Positions 31,954 through 45,818 are shown, numbered from the stretch's first letter. The stretch is 64,000 nt of DNA from Blattamonas nauphoetae (GCA_033064195.1 JARBJD010000039.1:62001-126000), one strand, 5' to 3'. A program made the numbers and translations. Notes: generated from the letters alone by a model not told the origin.

Positions 31954-33003
31954 TCATTGAAGAATCCTGACCGGTGGAGTTCCATAAAACTGTGTTTGCT
32001 TCATTTGCCTGGAATGTGGAGAGTAAGAGTGTGACGGAGACTGTTGACCTCGAAGAAATGACTGCGCGGGAGTCATTTCTGTGTTGTCCGTCGTGAAAAT
32101 GAGATCTGGATTTTGAATTTGACGTTGTGAAAAAACAAGAGGGGGGATAGAAATTGCATGTTTGTCAGGAAAAGTGGATTTTGGGGGAGTTTGATGAAGC
32201 GATGTTTGCTCAGCAGATGATGGGAGATGAGTTTCGACTGGATGTGTAGAATGAACTCCAGGTGTTTCCAGTGGTGAATAATGGGATGAAAATTCTTGAG
32301 TACTGTCATTCCGGTAATTTTCATGAGGAGTATATTGATGGGGAGTGGTGGGAGATGTTGAAGGGCTCTTGAATCGGACACGTCTTCTTTGTTTCTGAGT
32401 TTTCCGACGATCCGGAGAATGGGACAAAGGTCGCAGTTGAGGGGAAGTACTGCTTGCCTCAGAATCGTGTAGCGGGGCTCCTGATGGGGTGTCGATAGCA
32501 TCGAAGGATTGAGAGAAGACGTCTGTCTGCTGAAAAGGGATATGATCGTGAGAATGGTGTGAGGAAGGTATATGTTGGGTGTTCAGTCGAGACATAATGT
32601 CAGGGAGAGTGATAGGAAGATTGAATCGTAGTGAATTGAGGATCTGTGTTTGATGAGGATAAGAAGAAAGGATTGTTGAAGGGGCAAAAAACATTTGCAA
32701 AGTTGACTCAAGGACGGTCAGGCGCCTTGTGAGTGATGTTATTTCTTTCTTCTGTTGGTGAATTGTGTCTTTGGATCGTTCAAATGATGTTTCGAGTTTC
32801 GATAACCTTCTTTCCAGTGAAGCGGTATATTGGTCGAGATAAGCTTGCTGACGGGTAGTTGAAGGCTCGGGATGAGTCAAGGGGGAGATGTGAGGTCCTA
32901 CAGAGAGAAAAGCGTTTTATGAGATGGAGACCAAACTTGTTCGTGAACGAGTAGTTAGTCTTGAATTTGTTCTAGATGTAGCTGAAACGGAGGTCATATC
33001 CAT
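31954..33003 (-). CDS. Hypothetical protein, short coiled coil then disordered tail
   Basis: 336 residues over two exons; the 39-bp intron at 32898-32936 joins LTTRSRT to RPHISPLTHPEPSTT in frame. Residues ~40-90 are a coiled coil (YTASLERRLSKLETSFERSK, QQKKEITSLTRRLTVLE). The rest is rich in S, P, T, Q and H with no fold visible. The start ATG 33003 is the first in its open frame, but an additional 5' exon near 33155 cannot be excluded. It is divergent from the gene starting at 33158. No family recognised. Confidence 0.65.
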
Positions 33004-33157
33004 CTCAATGATGTGAGTGTCGAGATTGTTCGAAACAGGACGAGGGGAGATTCGTTGGTGGTTCAGATCTCTCCATTTCTTGAAAACTGATGCTCCTGTT
33101 TGAAATTTCGAAAATTACTATTTTCGTACGTCGAAAGAATGAGAGAGAGATTCCATC

Positions 33158-34288
33158 ATGTCCACAGCCGTTCGTCCTCCCATACTGAAATCCATGGAGT
33201 TGTTCGATCGGCACTATTCTTATATTAATCAAGCACGGCAGGTTCCACGGGAACGATCGACGGCTTTTGGTCTGATTTTTTCGTCTTCATGGTTTCTTCG
33301 ACAACATTTCAACTCATTCATCAAATCTGGCCATCAGCATCCGAACAACCTTTCCTGGCCCGAAAGGATAATATCACTTCACTACTCAAAGATAATCCAA
33401 TGAATCGTATGAATTTTTGCTTTCTGTTACCCTCTTCTTCACCACGTCTCATCGACACTCTTTTCTTCCCAAAACGCATTGTAAAGAGGCTGAAGATCCT
33501 CCACGCCGAGAAATTCGAACAATTGACAAACCAGATCCTCGCCTTCAGCGAAGAATGTTTGTCAATCATCTCTCATCATTCATTTCCCGTTCTCTCCATC
33601 AACACAATCCGCATTTCCTCTTTATCCACACGTATTTTTGATTCAGAGAGGACAGACGGAAAGCACAAATGGATCGCCGCGCCAAAGAAGAAGAAATGGT
33701 CCTCAAAAAGACATTCCCAACGTGGCACTCAAAAATCACCGACACACGGTTTATCATCATCATCTCAATATACGTATATTCTCTAGTGAGCCGTGTGATC
33801 CCATTACTCATGTATACAAAGATACAGATGAGGGAAAAGTCGCCGAATACAACTACCAGATGTCACAAGTTTGATCCGCTCATTCCTTCACTTTCAAAAC
33901 AGTACCGAAACCAAGTGCATCTTTCAGACATCTACACAAAACAGAACAGACGCGGTCTTGACCCAGTCACACACAAACCTCTTCACAATCCTCGAACGAA
34001 CATTCCTCCAAAGTCTGCAGTCTTCTGTTACATTTAAACGTCCACTTTTGCTTCCCATCGTTCTCTTCATCCCTTTTCTGTGCAGACCACTCCACCCACT
34101 TCGAGAATACTCTGAAGCTGAAAAGCATGTCTTCCTTCGCGTTCTTCATGTCTTCCTCTTTCAGAGCGGATCTTGAAGCACAAGAACAATGTTATCTCCC
34201 CACATTCACCGGAGATAAGCCGGTTATTCGACGAAGGACCCTCCAGCCGCCTGACAAAGTCGGTGCACTCCTCAACGATTACAACTGA
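33158..34288 (+). CDS. Hypothetical multi-exon protein
   Basis: ATG 33158 opens MSTAVRPPILKSMELFDRHY. GT..AG junctions then give a continuing protein: ASEQPFLARKDNITSLLKDN, AEDPPRREIRTIDKPDPRLQ, SEPCDPITHVYKDTDEGKVA, YRNQVHLSDIYTKQNRRGLD, PVTHKPLHNPRTNIPPK, PLHPLREYSEAEK and perhaps a last exon ending at TGA 34286-34288. At least five short introns are needed, and the last two junctions are uncertain. The many short basic-proline segments are reminiscent of small flagellar microtubule-inner proteins, but I cannot name one. Confidence 0.5.
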
Positions 34289-34415
34289 CATTTCTGTGTA
34301 TTTTGCCCAGCATTTTTGTTTTTTTCATGTTTTTCTTGATGTTTTGATTTGATATTTGTTCTTTTTCAAAAATCAAAACTCACTAATTCTGACTAAGGGG
34401 AGATCTCGGTTCTCA

Positions 34416-35761
34416 ATGAGCGAATCCTTCACTGAAAACGAATCACCTTCTGGATGTTTGTGTACTGTGTTAATGTTCATTTTTCTTCTTTCTGTCCATT
34501 CATATCTCTAATACATCAAGATACACCTCGAAACATCATCTACTATGGAAATGCCGCGTATCCAACTTTGATGTCTTCCAATCCAGCATCTCCACTTTCT
34601 AATCACAGACATTCAAATTCAAAACAGTATTTCTCTTCTCTCACCAAGAAATTAATTTTTCTCCAACAGAGATTCTGATTCATTTCCTACGAGCACTCCA
34701 TCCACATCTTTTACTCGCCAACCAAGTCTTCAGACTCCAACCAAAGTTGCGCAACAGGAAGAGCCAACATCATCTCCTTTTAGGCACCAGTCTCTCATTT
34801 TTCACTTTTCCATCATTTCAGAACGTCTACCCCAACACAATCCTCAATATCTCGAACACCACGACCTAGACCACCTACAGATGTCGTAAAGACCGGAAAA
34901 ACACCTGTGAAATCACCTTCAATTCGTCAATCACTTCAACGTATTCAACACGTTTTAGAGGATCAGTCTCTTCTGCAATCACCACAACCACCATCTCCAC
35001 GTCAGTCTACCACTTTACCTCGAATGCAGTCGCCACCACGATCGTCATCTCCTCGACGACCCGAGTCAAAACAACGCTCTCCAAACGATTCCAGAACAGA
35101 TCGAACTATCAATCAAACTCCTGTGAAGCCTTTAAAAACCCGTGTAAATCGAGATTCTCTTGTTGATGATGGGATTGATTCGTCTGAACCTCATGTCGGT
35201 CAGGAGATCTCATCGCCAGTTCGTTCACCGCGAAATATCCCAGAAAAAACTACAATATGCCGCCGTCCAGATCTCCCTGGCAAACAAGAGCGGATTGACC
35301 ACCATAAATCTCCATTTGTGAAACGAGGACAAACAGACGATGGACTGCCGAAACAATCACCAACAAAACGGGATGAAGCTGTGACAGATGATTCTCTGAA
35401 ATCAACTCCACGGGATGTCTCGGAGTCATCGTTGTTAAGCAGCAAATCAAGCGAATTACTGGAAGAACTCCACAGTTCGTCATCGACCCCTCCTCCACTC
35501 ACCTCTGATGGTGTGAACCAACCACTCGTGACCCCAATTGTACAAAAGCGTGATGATATTGTTGCCATGTCAAGTATGATCATGGCATCCCCTGCAACGA
35601 AGCCTAGAGAACGCGAACGAAAAACACCTGCAAGAATCGATACCTTTGGTGATTCCTTCTCTCTAACATCTACATTCGGCACAACTTCTCAACAGTCACA
35701 AAGCATCAAAGTTCCACGCACAGCAGGGCCGTTGTCACCGAAGAAGACCGAGCAGGAGTAG
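34416..35761 (+). CDS. Proline/serine-rich disordered protein
   Basis: The first exon starts MSESFTENESPS at 34416. A second coding segment reads DTPRNIIYYGNAAYPTLMSS (~34523-34630). The long last exon covers 34850-35761 (SIRQSLQRIQHVLEDQSLLQ, SPPRSSSPRRPESKQRSPND, FGDSFSLTSTFGTTSQQSQS). The sequence is dominated by S, P, R, K and T, with many SP/TP sites. It is therefore probably a disordered, phosphorylated regulator or microtubule-binding protein; this is inference. Internal exon borders between 34620 and 34900 were not resolved. The stop is TAG. Confidence 0.6.
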
Positions 35762-35943
35762 CCACGTCATTCTTGATTTATCGAAAAGACCCCTTTCTTC
35801 TTTTCTGCATCAGTCTGACGCAAGCTGTCTTTCTCGAAGAAGGTGAAACAGATAGATATAACAGAGGTAATGATGAAGAAACAAAGTGTGGGAAGAGATC
35901 TCATTCTGTTCGATAAGAATAGGAATTATAGGGTTGTGCATCA

Positions 35944-38311
35944 TTATAGTTTATAATTGCCTCCCAAATGGGCAATTATTTGAGCAGAATGGAGTTGTAT
36001 CTTCTTTCCTTGCTCGTCCGGGTTCGATGAGGCATTCATTTCAAGGATATCATCAAGGCCATCCTCTGAGAAGGCTGCTATGATCTCTCCAGTGGTATTT
36101 CTCACTGTCCGATGATTTTGGTTCCATCTTTTCTGCGTATTCCCCAGAAAGTTAAGTCTCCACGAGAGGAGTTCATCTTCCTCCACTCCTTCGAGACTGC
36201 CTGTTGACGGGAAAGAGAGGCGGAACTGCGAAAAAAATGAGTAGATGTGCTGATCTTGGGCCGATAGTTCGGTGATCCAAAGAAGGACGTAGAAGAAAGT
36301 GTCGCGGATCGTGGACGTTGTGATGGCAGACAAGTTGTCCGAAAGAAATGACAAATATGGGCCAAATGGGATTAAGACATTTGTGTAAACAGATTGGAGA
36401 AGTGAGACTGTTCTGGTTTCTGGAGAAGCTTGATAATTAGCCGGGTTCCCAAAGATTGGGAGCTTAAGAAGAATCTCCGGAATATCCAGGATATCTGCAT
36501 GGAATGTGGAGTCAGTTAGAGGGATGTTTTGGGGGTTGACAGTGCCGAGGAGAAGGATGAGTGAATCGGAGGTGATTATGGAGTAGTGGAGTTGTTCTTT
36601 GCCAAAACGGCAAAGCATAACAAGAAGAAGAAGCAACGATCGTGATAGTGCGGTATTTTTCGCCGATGAGAGGTCGTGGAGATGTGGGAAAAATTCAGCT
36701 TCCCAACTATCACAATTGTGATACAGATCATTCATAAAACTGTTTATTCTTGATTCTGAATCACATTTTGAGCGCAGCCAGTCAATGAGTACCGTCCCGT
36801 GGGTTTCTTCTTTTGGTGAGAACGGACGAGGGATCTTCGAACGGGCAACGAGTGAACAGAGTGCCTGTTCAACAACAGTTGTTTGTGATCCCTCGTCAAG
36901 AATTATTGACATAAAATCGATTGTGGACATGAAGGTTGAAGAGAAGAGTTGATCTGCCCCAGCATTGTTATCAAAACTGACCGAAGGAGATTCTCGGAGC
37001 AAAACGGAACAAAAAGGTTGTTCTGTCGTTGAAATGAACAAAATAACAAAATATTCCGACAGATTGCGAGATTCAGAAAAATCAAACAAAGGGCTGGTGA
37101 CCGTGCTTTTGTGGTGCACAATGTGATTCTAGACGGTCAGAGAAAGCTTTGGCCCAAGTTCCAAATACTTTATAATTCCTTTCAACGAGGATAGAGATCG
37201 TTCGCGTTTTCTGTCCCGTTTTCAAAGTCGAGTTGCGGTGTGGGTCGATCTGTGAACTGTCAGGAGAATGTCCAGTAATTCGAGCCAACCGATCGGCAAA
37301 GGTCAGTGGGATGTTGTAGGACGATTCTTTTTCATCCATTTTCACTTCATCCTTCCGAAGTTGAAGGCAGGTGAAACTGAGTAGGCCAATGCGGTTGTTT
37401 GAAATCCTGATTTGTGGAATCTGGTCCAAATTTGTTTCTGTGATATCACATAAACTAACTTGAATGGCTGATTTGATGTCTTGCTGTGCATCTCTGTTCA
37501 CGTGAGCTTCAATACACTCTTCTTCGGCGACTGTCATTCCCAGCGATTTCAAAAACTCTTGATAAGGAGCCTTCATTGGATGCATGAGTTTTCCGATCTC
37601 AATCCTGATTGTGGTGAGGTTGATATTGACGTATGTTGTGCTTTTGTTTCTTTCTGTTCCAAGAAAAGGCCCTCCGTTGACCGAGATCGCTATCACCTTG
37701 GACATTGTTTGTTTTATTTGAAGCACTGAACGTTGTTCATCTGTAGTGGATGATTTTGGTTGACGATTGATGAGGATCGACGGTGATTCTGTTTCAGATC
37801 CGATGTAAGTTGGGACGAGCGGTTGGATCTGGTCTTGTTCACGAGATATGGAGTCATTAAGGGAAAACACTGTTTGTTTAGTGAGCGAGGCTGTCTGAAT
37901 ATCATCATTATTCAAACGAAACAGTCCCCCAAAAAAGTCAGAATCGTTCTCGTTGAAGCAGCCCTCAAACGCTGGAGAACCTGCGTCAAACACCAGATAG
38001 GCATCATCAAACGTCTGGTAAACTTCTTGTGAGGACGTTTGATCAAGTGGAGTGTTCAGGAGCTCGTTGGCAAAAAACATGAAAACTAACGACCCATTAT
38101 GTTTTGTTACTAGTGATCTTTGTATCTTGAACGAACTAAATGCTCGCAACAGAAGGGCTTTCATCTCATATACTTCCTCTGAATATGTCAAAGCGAGAAT
38201 AAAACACAAATCACGAGCCTCGCTTGGAGACTCCAGTGACAAGAGAAAGTGAAAACAAATCCAAAAGAGTGTTGGTACGGATGGAATACGATGTGAATTC
38301 CGTAAAATCAT
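35944..38311 (-). CDS. Unrecognised 762-residue helical protein, two exons
   Basis: The ATG at 38311 overlaps the TGA of the upstream receptor gene (ATGA). The intron at 37023-37101 (79 bp) joins CAPQKH to EQPFCSVLLRESPSVSFDNN in frame; the two exons total 2,289 bp. The protein is mainly alpha-helical by composition, with leucine-rich helices (LFWICFHFLLSLESPSEARD, LSRSLLLLLVMLCRFGKEQL, RDTFFYVLLWITELSAQDQH) and a polar middle. It has no signal peptide. I see no catalytic motif and do not recognise a family; a HEAT-like or scaffold role is only a guess. The stop at 35944 is TAA. Confidence 0.65.
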
Positions 38312-41300
38312 GCTGCAACAGACCGAGAGTCGACCGATTCTTGAGGGAGAACTTCATTCATAGCTTCGATGAAAGAGGACAGAGTGAACCTGTCGACTGG
38401 ATCCAATTCCAGTGCCCCTGCAAGAATGTGTGGGAACTTTGCTTCAATAGAACTCTCAGCAGCTCGTTTCTCTTCTTCCTTACTGCTTGTCAGTCCTTTT
38501 CTGACAGATTCTGGGATTGACAAGTCCAAATCTGGAGTCGCCCCGTGTTGCATTCTCCGTCGCGCTGTGGTGGCATCAAGTTCGCCGAACGGGACATCCC
38601 CGCTCAGTAGCTCAAACAGAACAAGGCCCAGACTGAACACCAACGCCTTCTCGCACTGGTCTGGATCAAGATTGGTGTTGTCTTTGTCTTCCGGTGCGTA
38701 CCATCGGCATTTGTCGACTGCTTCCGACCCAAATTCAGTGTGGACGGACGAGTTATCTTGATCGGGTTGTTCAGCCAGTCCAAGCTGTTGAGAATATGCG
38801 GCGGGAAGAACGACGAGAAGAGAGTTGTCGGGGTAGTGGATGATCGACCAAGTCGACACCGATCGGATTGTGAAAGGTGGGAAGACAGCATCTGAACTGT
38901 CTGACACTTTCGCGTTTTGTGTGCTCTTCTCCTTCAGGAACTTGAATGTCTTGGCGATGCTGGTGACGATGGAGAAGGCCTGGACATATCCCAATCGGAG
39001 TGGGTTTCTGCCTTTCATGCTTTTCTGTGAACTTTTGTACGATTTCAGACTTCTTGTTTGTGATGCCCCTTGTTCAATCGATCCGTGGATCTTCGAGTAC
39101 ATATTCCTTCGCTGCTCTCCAAACGCGAACGGGTATTCTGGCCCCTGACACGACACGCAGAAGGCGCTTGTTTTGGACAGTCCTGCAACAGGAACAATAT
39201 TCACTCCGAGTGCAGCGAGTGGCACCAACGACGGAGCAGCCATCATGGAAACGTTGTTTGGAGCTTCGAATTCGTTGGAGTAGTCGATGTGTGAGCCAGC
39301 TGACGATTTGTGGGAGATTGAGAATCCGCTCTCTTCGGTTTGGATCGAAAGGCGTTGTCCGTCCAAGAGCGGTTCCTTTTCTTCTTCGCTTTCTTCTCTC
39401 CGCCGTTTGACGACGCAGCAGACGATCAGAATGATGAGAAGAATGAGCAAGATGAGCAGACTGATTGGGATCGCGATTGACACGGAGATGACAACCCGCT
39501 GTTTCCTTGCCAGTGAGATCGAGAACAGGTTGTATTCTTTCAAACACTCTCCATCGACAGCGACGGACATCATCCATTCTCCGTCCTTCAAAGATGCAGT
39601 TTTTGGATCAACAAGGAAGGTGACGTCCGAGCCAGAATGTTGGAGATTCGTCACACCACTCGGAAGCGTGTCAGATGTCAGGTCGATCGTGAGAGTGTTG
39701 AGAGTGGTGCTTTCTGCAAGAAAGACGATCAGAGACGTGTTGCATGGAAGCAGATTCTGTCCAGACAGTGAAACAGTCGCGGCTTGTCTCGACGAAGGGA
39801 TAGTCTTATTAGAAAAGGGCGTAACAACGAGCTCTGCTGGAAGGTCTGGGATGAAGAGCGGATGTGTGAGCTGATGAGAGGCGTGGTCAGTGAGGATACA
39901 GTCGGTGTTGGAAATCCACATTGAGACCTGATCTGTTGAGTGGGTTTGAGTGAATGAATTCCCTTCTCCCACCTCCAACGATCCTCCAACACACGCAATG
40001 TTATGTTGGAGTGACGGGTAGGTAGTTGATGCGATGACATTCGCTTGGAACGAGCAATGGTTGATGGACGCTGTTCCTCCAACAATCTCAAGTACGCCTT
40101 GTTTGATGGCGCTAAATACAGAGTCTGAGATTGTCGTTGTGCATTCTTCCAGTCGAATGATCCCTCCAGCCCACGAACAGATTTCTTGATCCACTCGAGA
40201 TGGACCCGAAGTGGAGTTGTTGAGGCGAATGTCCGATAAGATGAGACACTGAACAGAAGTAGCTTTAAAAACATTGAAAGAAAACGAGGAAAGGTGGAAT
40301 GACGTCACAGTTGTTGAGTTGGAATTTTGGAAACAGAATGGGACAGATGTGGTTGAATCGATTTGGAGCGTCGTGTTCTCCAGCTCTACAACACCGCCTT
40401 CGACAAGAACAGCTGCCGAAGTGGGGGAGCCGGAGACGAACGAACAAGTGAAAAAGGAAGTTGTTCCACTGTGGACAAGGATGAGCGAGGTCTGGATGGC
40501 AGGAATATGGGAGGGCGAATGGAAGATGAGGGAGTGGAAGGAGAGAGACGAGGGATCTTCAGGAGAAGACGTGCCGCAGATGATTTGGTTGTTCAGTTGT
40601 GATGAGAAGCTGAAACCAGAAGTCTGGCCGAGTCCTCTCAATTTCTTGTTCCCACTGAGAACTACATCACTGTCCCCAATCTCCACTTCATCTTCGACGT
40701 TCCCTCCTCTTCCCTCATCCATCCTCAACACTCCAGATTGCAGTGTTTTGCACGGCATTCTTGGACTTCCGCAGATTGGGATCAAAGTTCCTGAACCTTT
40801 CAGCAGAACATCACCATCAAACGGGATGAGATATTCGAGAAGAGAGACAGACAGTTGGAAGTGCGTGTCCCTGCTCCAGAGCACAGCTTCTTCAACTGGA
40901 TCTTCTTTCCTCAGATGCTCAAATGACCCTTTCCAGTGGTCTGCATTGATCAGTTTGTACAGAGCTGCTCCTGTGAGGACGATCTGGTGAGGGTGGGAGT
41001 CTGAAGAACGACGGGAGGTGAATTCAAGCGATTGATTGAACAGAAGATTGGTGAATACAAATGTTGACGCTGGGTTCATCTCTTCGAATGCAATGAAAAT
41101 GCTTTGTGCTTTGTCGCCTTCGCTGGACGAACAATCAGTGATATTCACGTCGTCCAGAGAGAGAACTTGATGGTCTGACAGAATCGCAGATATAACAGAG
41201 CCCTCCCCTTCCACTCGAGTGATATTTGTGAAAGAGCATCCTTCAATCTTCACAGACGATCCCGCGTCGACATTGAAAACGGCGTATTTGTCGAGAATGA

Positions 41301-44300
41301 GACCAGTTGTGATCTGGCTGTTCATGAACGTGAGTGTTGAAGTATCCGCACATGAGAAGAGGCCGAATTGATAAGCAGTTTCCAGTGCTGTCTCAAATGA
41401 ACAGAAGTCGACTTCGAGAGAACTGCCTTCTGAGCAGATCATGAGGAATGGCTGCTCCGCACGCAGGAACTGAGGAAGAGTCAGAACGAGAGATCGAAGC
41501 ATGAATGTGGATCGAATTGTGACCTGCCCTTCAACATGAAGCTTGGCGGAGTCTGTCCGACCTGACATTTCGAGTGACGAGTCTTCCACAACATAGTCTC
41601 GTTCCAACGATGTGTGATCAAGAATCACGATCTTCTGCTCCTTCCGAGCGGCGAGGCGAAGTCTTGCTTGACCGATTGACTCGCACGGGTAGTTTTCAAA
41701 CCCACAACCATCCGAATCGAAGAACGACGATCCGACGAAGATCACATCTCCAAGCTGCTTGAGAAACAGGAAAAGTGGGGCAGTCCGTGTGAAACTGCCT
41801 TCCAAACCAACAAAGTCGTGTTCGCTCGCTTCTGTCTTCTCCCAGTCGAGTAACAGCGAATTTGTGATGAATTCTCCGGACAAGGCATCGTGACGAAGCA
41901 AGATGCAGTTGGACAGACTTTGCTCAGACACACAATCGACAAAAGACACATTCTCAGCGACGCGAAAATCAACGTGATTGATATCTGCATTCAAAACTCC
42001 TTTTCCCGTTGGAGACGACGAGCTCACATTCGAAAAGAGTGAATTGTCGATGGTGAGCTCTGGGAAAGACACGATTGTTGGAGAAAGTTCGATAACGGCT
42101 GTGTCGGCTGTGGTGAGGACGTTTTGGAACGTGCAGAATGAGACACTGATGCTCCCAGCGTTCTGTTGGATCAGAACTGAACCTGTCTGTGAAGTAAACG
42201 CAGATCCGTCGATCAGAACGTTCTTCACTGTGAGACCACCTCCTGTTACAAGAAAGAGGTTCGCAGGCAGACTGTCGAGGCTCGAGAGGAAAGGAGAAAG
42301 TGCAGTTTGGGTGATCTCCAAGCGGTTTTCGGAGACATGGAAGAGAGCTGTGGAGAAGAAGCCATCCAATTTCTCGAAGTTGAGGAGGCAATCGCGGAGT
42401 GTGAGAGGATATTCACTGATGGTGACGAAGGAGTCTGCTGTTGTGGGGTCGGGTGTGGTAATCTGTGCTTGTGCAGAAATTTCGAGTTCGAATGATGTTT
42501 TGAAAGAGATTGAGAGGACGGTTTGTGGGTCAGCGGTGTGTGTGACGGTAGATTCGAGTTTTGGAGAAAACGAAAATCCCAAAGGATCTGTGCTGACACT
42601 CTCGAGAAGATTTGTACATTCCAAATGAACTCTTGCTGTCGAACTGATCGAGACGAGAGAGATCCCCGCGTCCTCCTCTTTGTCTTCTGGAGCGATGTCG
42701 GACATCAGAATTGATCCGACCTTCAGTGTTTGGTTGTCTCCAGATTCCAACACAATCCGTATTGTAGGTTCTTTCGAGTCTGGGAGAGGTGAAAGTCCAC
42801 AATGTTGGACGGAGATGCTGCCGATTTCAATCTGTGACGATTGAATTGAGATGACAGATGGTGGGATGACGAGGTGAGAGACAGCGAGTGTGTCGGCAAC
42901 GAAATGGCCTGCCTCGACATTCAAAAGCGGACAGAATGTTCTTCGTGTTTCATCAGAATCAGAACAGAAGTGGCAATTGTCGAGAGTCAATGACCCGTCT
43001 CCCGTGACAGATATCAGACTGCTGCATGAACCTGTGTGAATCTCGCCAAACACAAAATCAACATTCTCGAATGAGAGGTCTCCTGTTGTCACGATAAGCG
43101 ATGTGTCGATTGTTTCTGTCAGCTGAACCAACACCAACCCCTTCTCGTTGTTCTCCATCTCCTGAACATGCACATCACTCAGATCCACAAATCCACTCAG
43201 AACACCATCAGAGGAGAGGACGATGGTGTATCCAGCGAGCATCTCATGTTGTGTTGCGAGGAAGGTGAAAGAAACGCAGGGCGACTCAAAACTCCCACAT
43301 TCTGTCTCATCCGAAGCAGTGGAGTTCAGATACAGTTCGTATTTGCTGGAGAGGAATCTGGGAATCCCAAATTCGGTCTGGCGACGGAATGGAGCGCTTC
43401 GTGATCTCGCGCGGAAGCGAGTATTATCAATTCGATCATTCTTCCAACCCACCGCGAATTTCTCGGCGTCCAGATTCTCAAACACGTTGTCTGAATCAAT
43501 AAATATGTCTTGCCCAGCAACAACCGTATCCGACTCGAAGGTAAGATTGGTGAGAGTGTATCCACTCGCTCCAGGCTCCGTGAAGAGATGGACGAGTCCT
43601 TCATAATTCTTGTCTGTGTCGAATGGTTGGCAATTTGTGAAAGTGGACGAAGAAACCAGGACGGAGGATGTTGGCGTCAGATACGCATAAACAGCATGGC
43701 CTGTTGGGGACGACAGGAAGTTGGAAAAAGTGCAGTCTTCGATGGTCATTGTTCCTCCTTCTAAATAACACAGTGAGCCTGTTTGTTGTTCATCTGTGCC
43801 ACACAAATGAGATGATTTGAGAATGAGTGACCCTGTCTCGACATGGAAAAGGTTCCATTCGCCGTCCAGTGCTGATGTTTTGATGAGCTTGAGGTGTGAA
43901 GCTGACACAGATCCCGATGTAATCAAGAAGTTCCCGTCGTTGTCAAAAAGTGGTTTTTGGAAAGTGAGTGAAGACTTATCGGATCCATCTCCTGTAACAG
44001 TGAGATTTCTGGCCAATACTGGGATATTCCTTTCCTCATAGCTCTCTGTTCCAAATACTCCTTCTTCGACAGAAACTTCCGCTCCTGTCCTGGCCTTTCG
44101 CATTGCGAATGTCAAAGTACGACATTTGGGCGAATCTGAACATTTGATCGTATCGTCTCCCTCAACACTGACGATGAGCTGTCCTGTGGTGTTCAAGAGA
44201 ACTTGATCAATGTAAGCTGACTTTCCAAACTGGAAGACGTGGTTGATAACTTTGGATGATGTGGAAAACACGGATTCAAGATGGAAGGTGCCATCGGCAT

Positions 44301-45818
44301 CGTTGAGGCTTTCTGGCTCGTCCTGTTTGGGATAGAAGAAATCATAGCATTGAAGAGCATGTGGAGTTTGTGAATAAAACTGTGAATGTGTGAGCATGAC
44401 GTTATGTCCTCCTGATTTATCCTTTTTGTCAACCGTCACTTGGAAAGATCATGACCATGATAAAAACAATGAAAAATACCATTTGTATCTTGAAAAACGA
44501 CGGAGAACATCCGAAAATATTGCGGGGGCAGGCTTGAAAAGGGATAAAAGACGATTCCTCCTCCAAACGAGTTGGCAGAGCAGCTGACGAATAGCGAATC
44601 CAATATAACAAAATTCGAGTTGAGATAAAACCATATAGCGCCTCCACCTCCAGTAATTTCGTTTGTTGCGGTGTTATCGGAATAGACTTCATCGTTTACA
44701 GGCGCTGTCGAGAAACATGTCGTAAATGTGCTTGTTTCGATCTGAATCGCACAGTTATTCCCTGAAACAGCACCTCCGCAATGGGCTGAGCATGACTTAA
44801 AGAGTGATTCGTGGATTGTGATTGTCCCCGAGGCACCGTGGATAGCTCCTCCAAAACCTCTCGTTTTTGTTGTTTCGCAGTTCTCAAATATGCAATAAAG
44901 GATTTGCAGACGACCAGTCCCAGTGAAAAAGAGTGCACCTCCGTTTGAAGTGGCTGTTGTAATGTCGGAGAACGTGTCCCATTTGAATGTAACGTTTTCG
45001 GAGATATCTTGGTGTTCTGTGTATTTCTGTTCGTTTTGGATATGTCGAAATGTTGAATTAGATGTATACGTTTGATGCATTGCAGAAATATCGAACACTG
45101 TCCCCAAGTATGGATTGATTGAGTGATCAACTTGACAACTTTGGAATACGGTCCGGTGGGAAGGATGAATCAGAGATTGATCAAGGGGAGATGTGGAGAA
45201 AGCACTTGATGAAATGTTTGTGAACGTTGCTGAGGTGATAGAGAGTGTATTGAATGACGACGATATGATGAGCGATGGATGGATTGTTTGGAAGTCCACA
45301 AATGATGTTTGATGAATGAAAGCATCTGTTGCCAAACCATCAGATTGAATGAGAGGTGAAGTCGGAATTGAAGCCTGGGATGATGTCTCAAAGATGACAC
45401 CATTAAAAATAACTTTCCCGTTATTTGTTCTGACTAGATTTGTGAAAGAATGATCTTTCGGAATTCTTACTCGAGATAAGTCAATCAAACTGTCACAGTC
45501 GCAAAGAGCGATAGATTGGTGAGGTGCTGTCACGACTTTGAGGTTTGATAACAGAAGAGTCGAATTTATGAGTAAAAACAATTGATCTGAGGTTGTACAA
45601 GATATTATGTTTGTCAGATTATCACTTTGAATATGAGTGGATTGGCTTTCAAGATGGATGGAGGATGATGTTATGGTGCTATCAAAAAGGAATAGCGATA
45701 CATTATCGCTATTGTGAATTCGTAAATTGTTGAGAAGGTCGGAAAGATCAGGTGAAAGGGTAGATTTGGCATTGAGGAAGAACAGAAAAATGTGGAACAT
45801 TTGAGATCTGTCCACCAT
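38308..45818 (-). CDS. Receptor-like parallel-beta-helix membrane protein with a degenerate kinase tail
   Basis: 2,488 residues over two exons; the 44-bp intron at 44412-44455 joins GIFHCFYHG to GHNVMLTHSQFYS, and total exon length divides by three. The N-terminus MFHIFLFFLNAKSTLS (ATG 45800, or 45818) is a signal peptide. The ~2,080-residue ectodomain is made of beta-helix rungs (GSLTLDNCHFCS, GSSVKIEGCSFTN) in five or more modules, each opened by a CGxxxxPCxTL-like block (CSDSPKCRTL, CGSFESPCVSF, CGFENYPCESI, CGSPRMPCKTL). A transmembrane helix (SLLILLILLIILIVCC) lies near residue 2100, followed by a basic stop-transfer. The cytoplasmic part keeps only kinase C-lobe features: RWYAPEDKD (APE), VFSLGLVLFELLSGDVPFGE, and LDPVDRFTLSSFIEAM. 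No glycine loop, VAIK lysine, HRD or DFG is visible, so it is a pseudokinase remnant. It probably acts at the cell surface. Confidence 0.85.
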
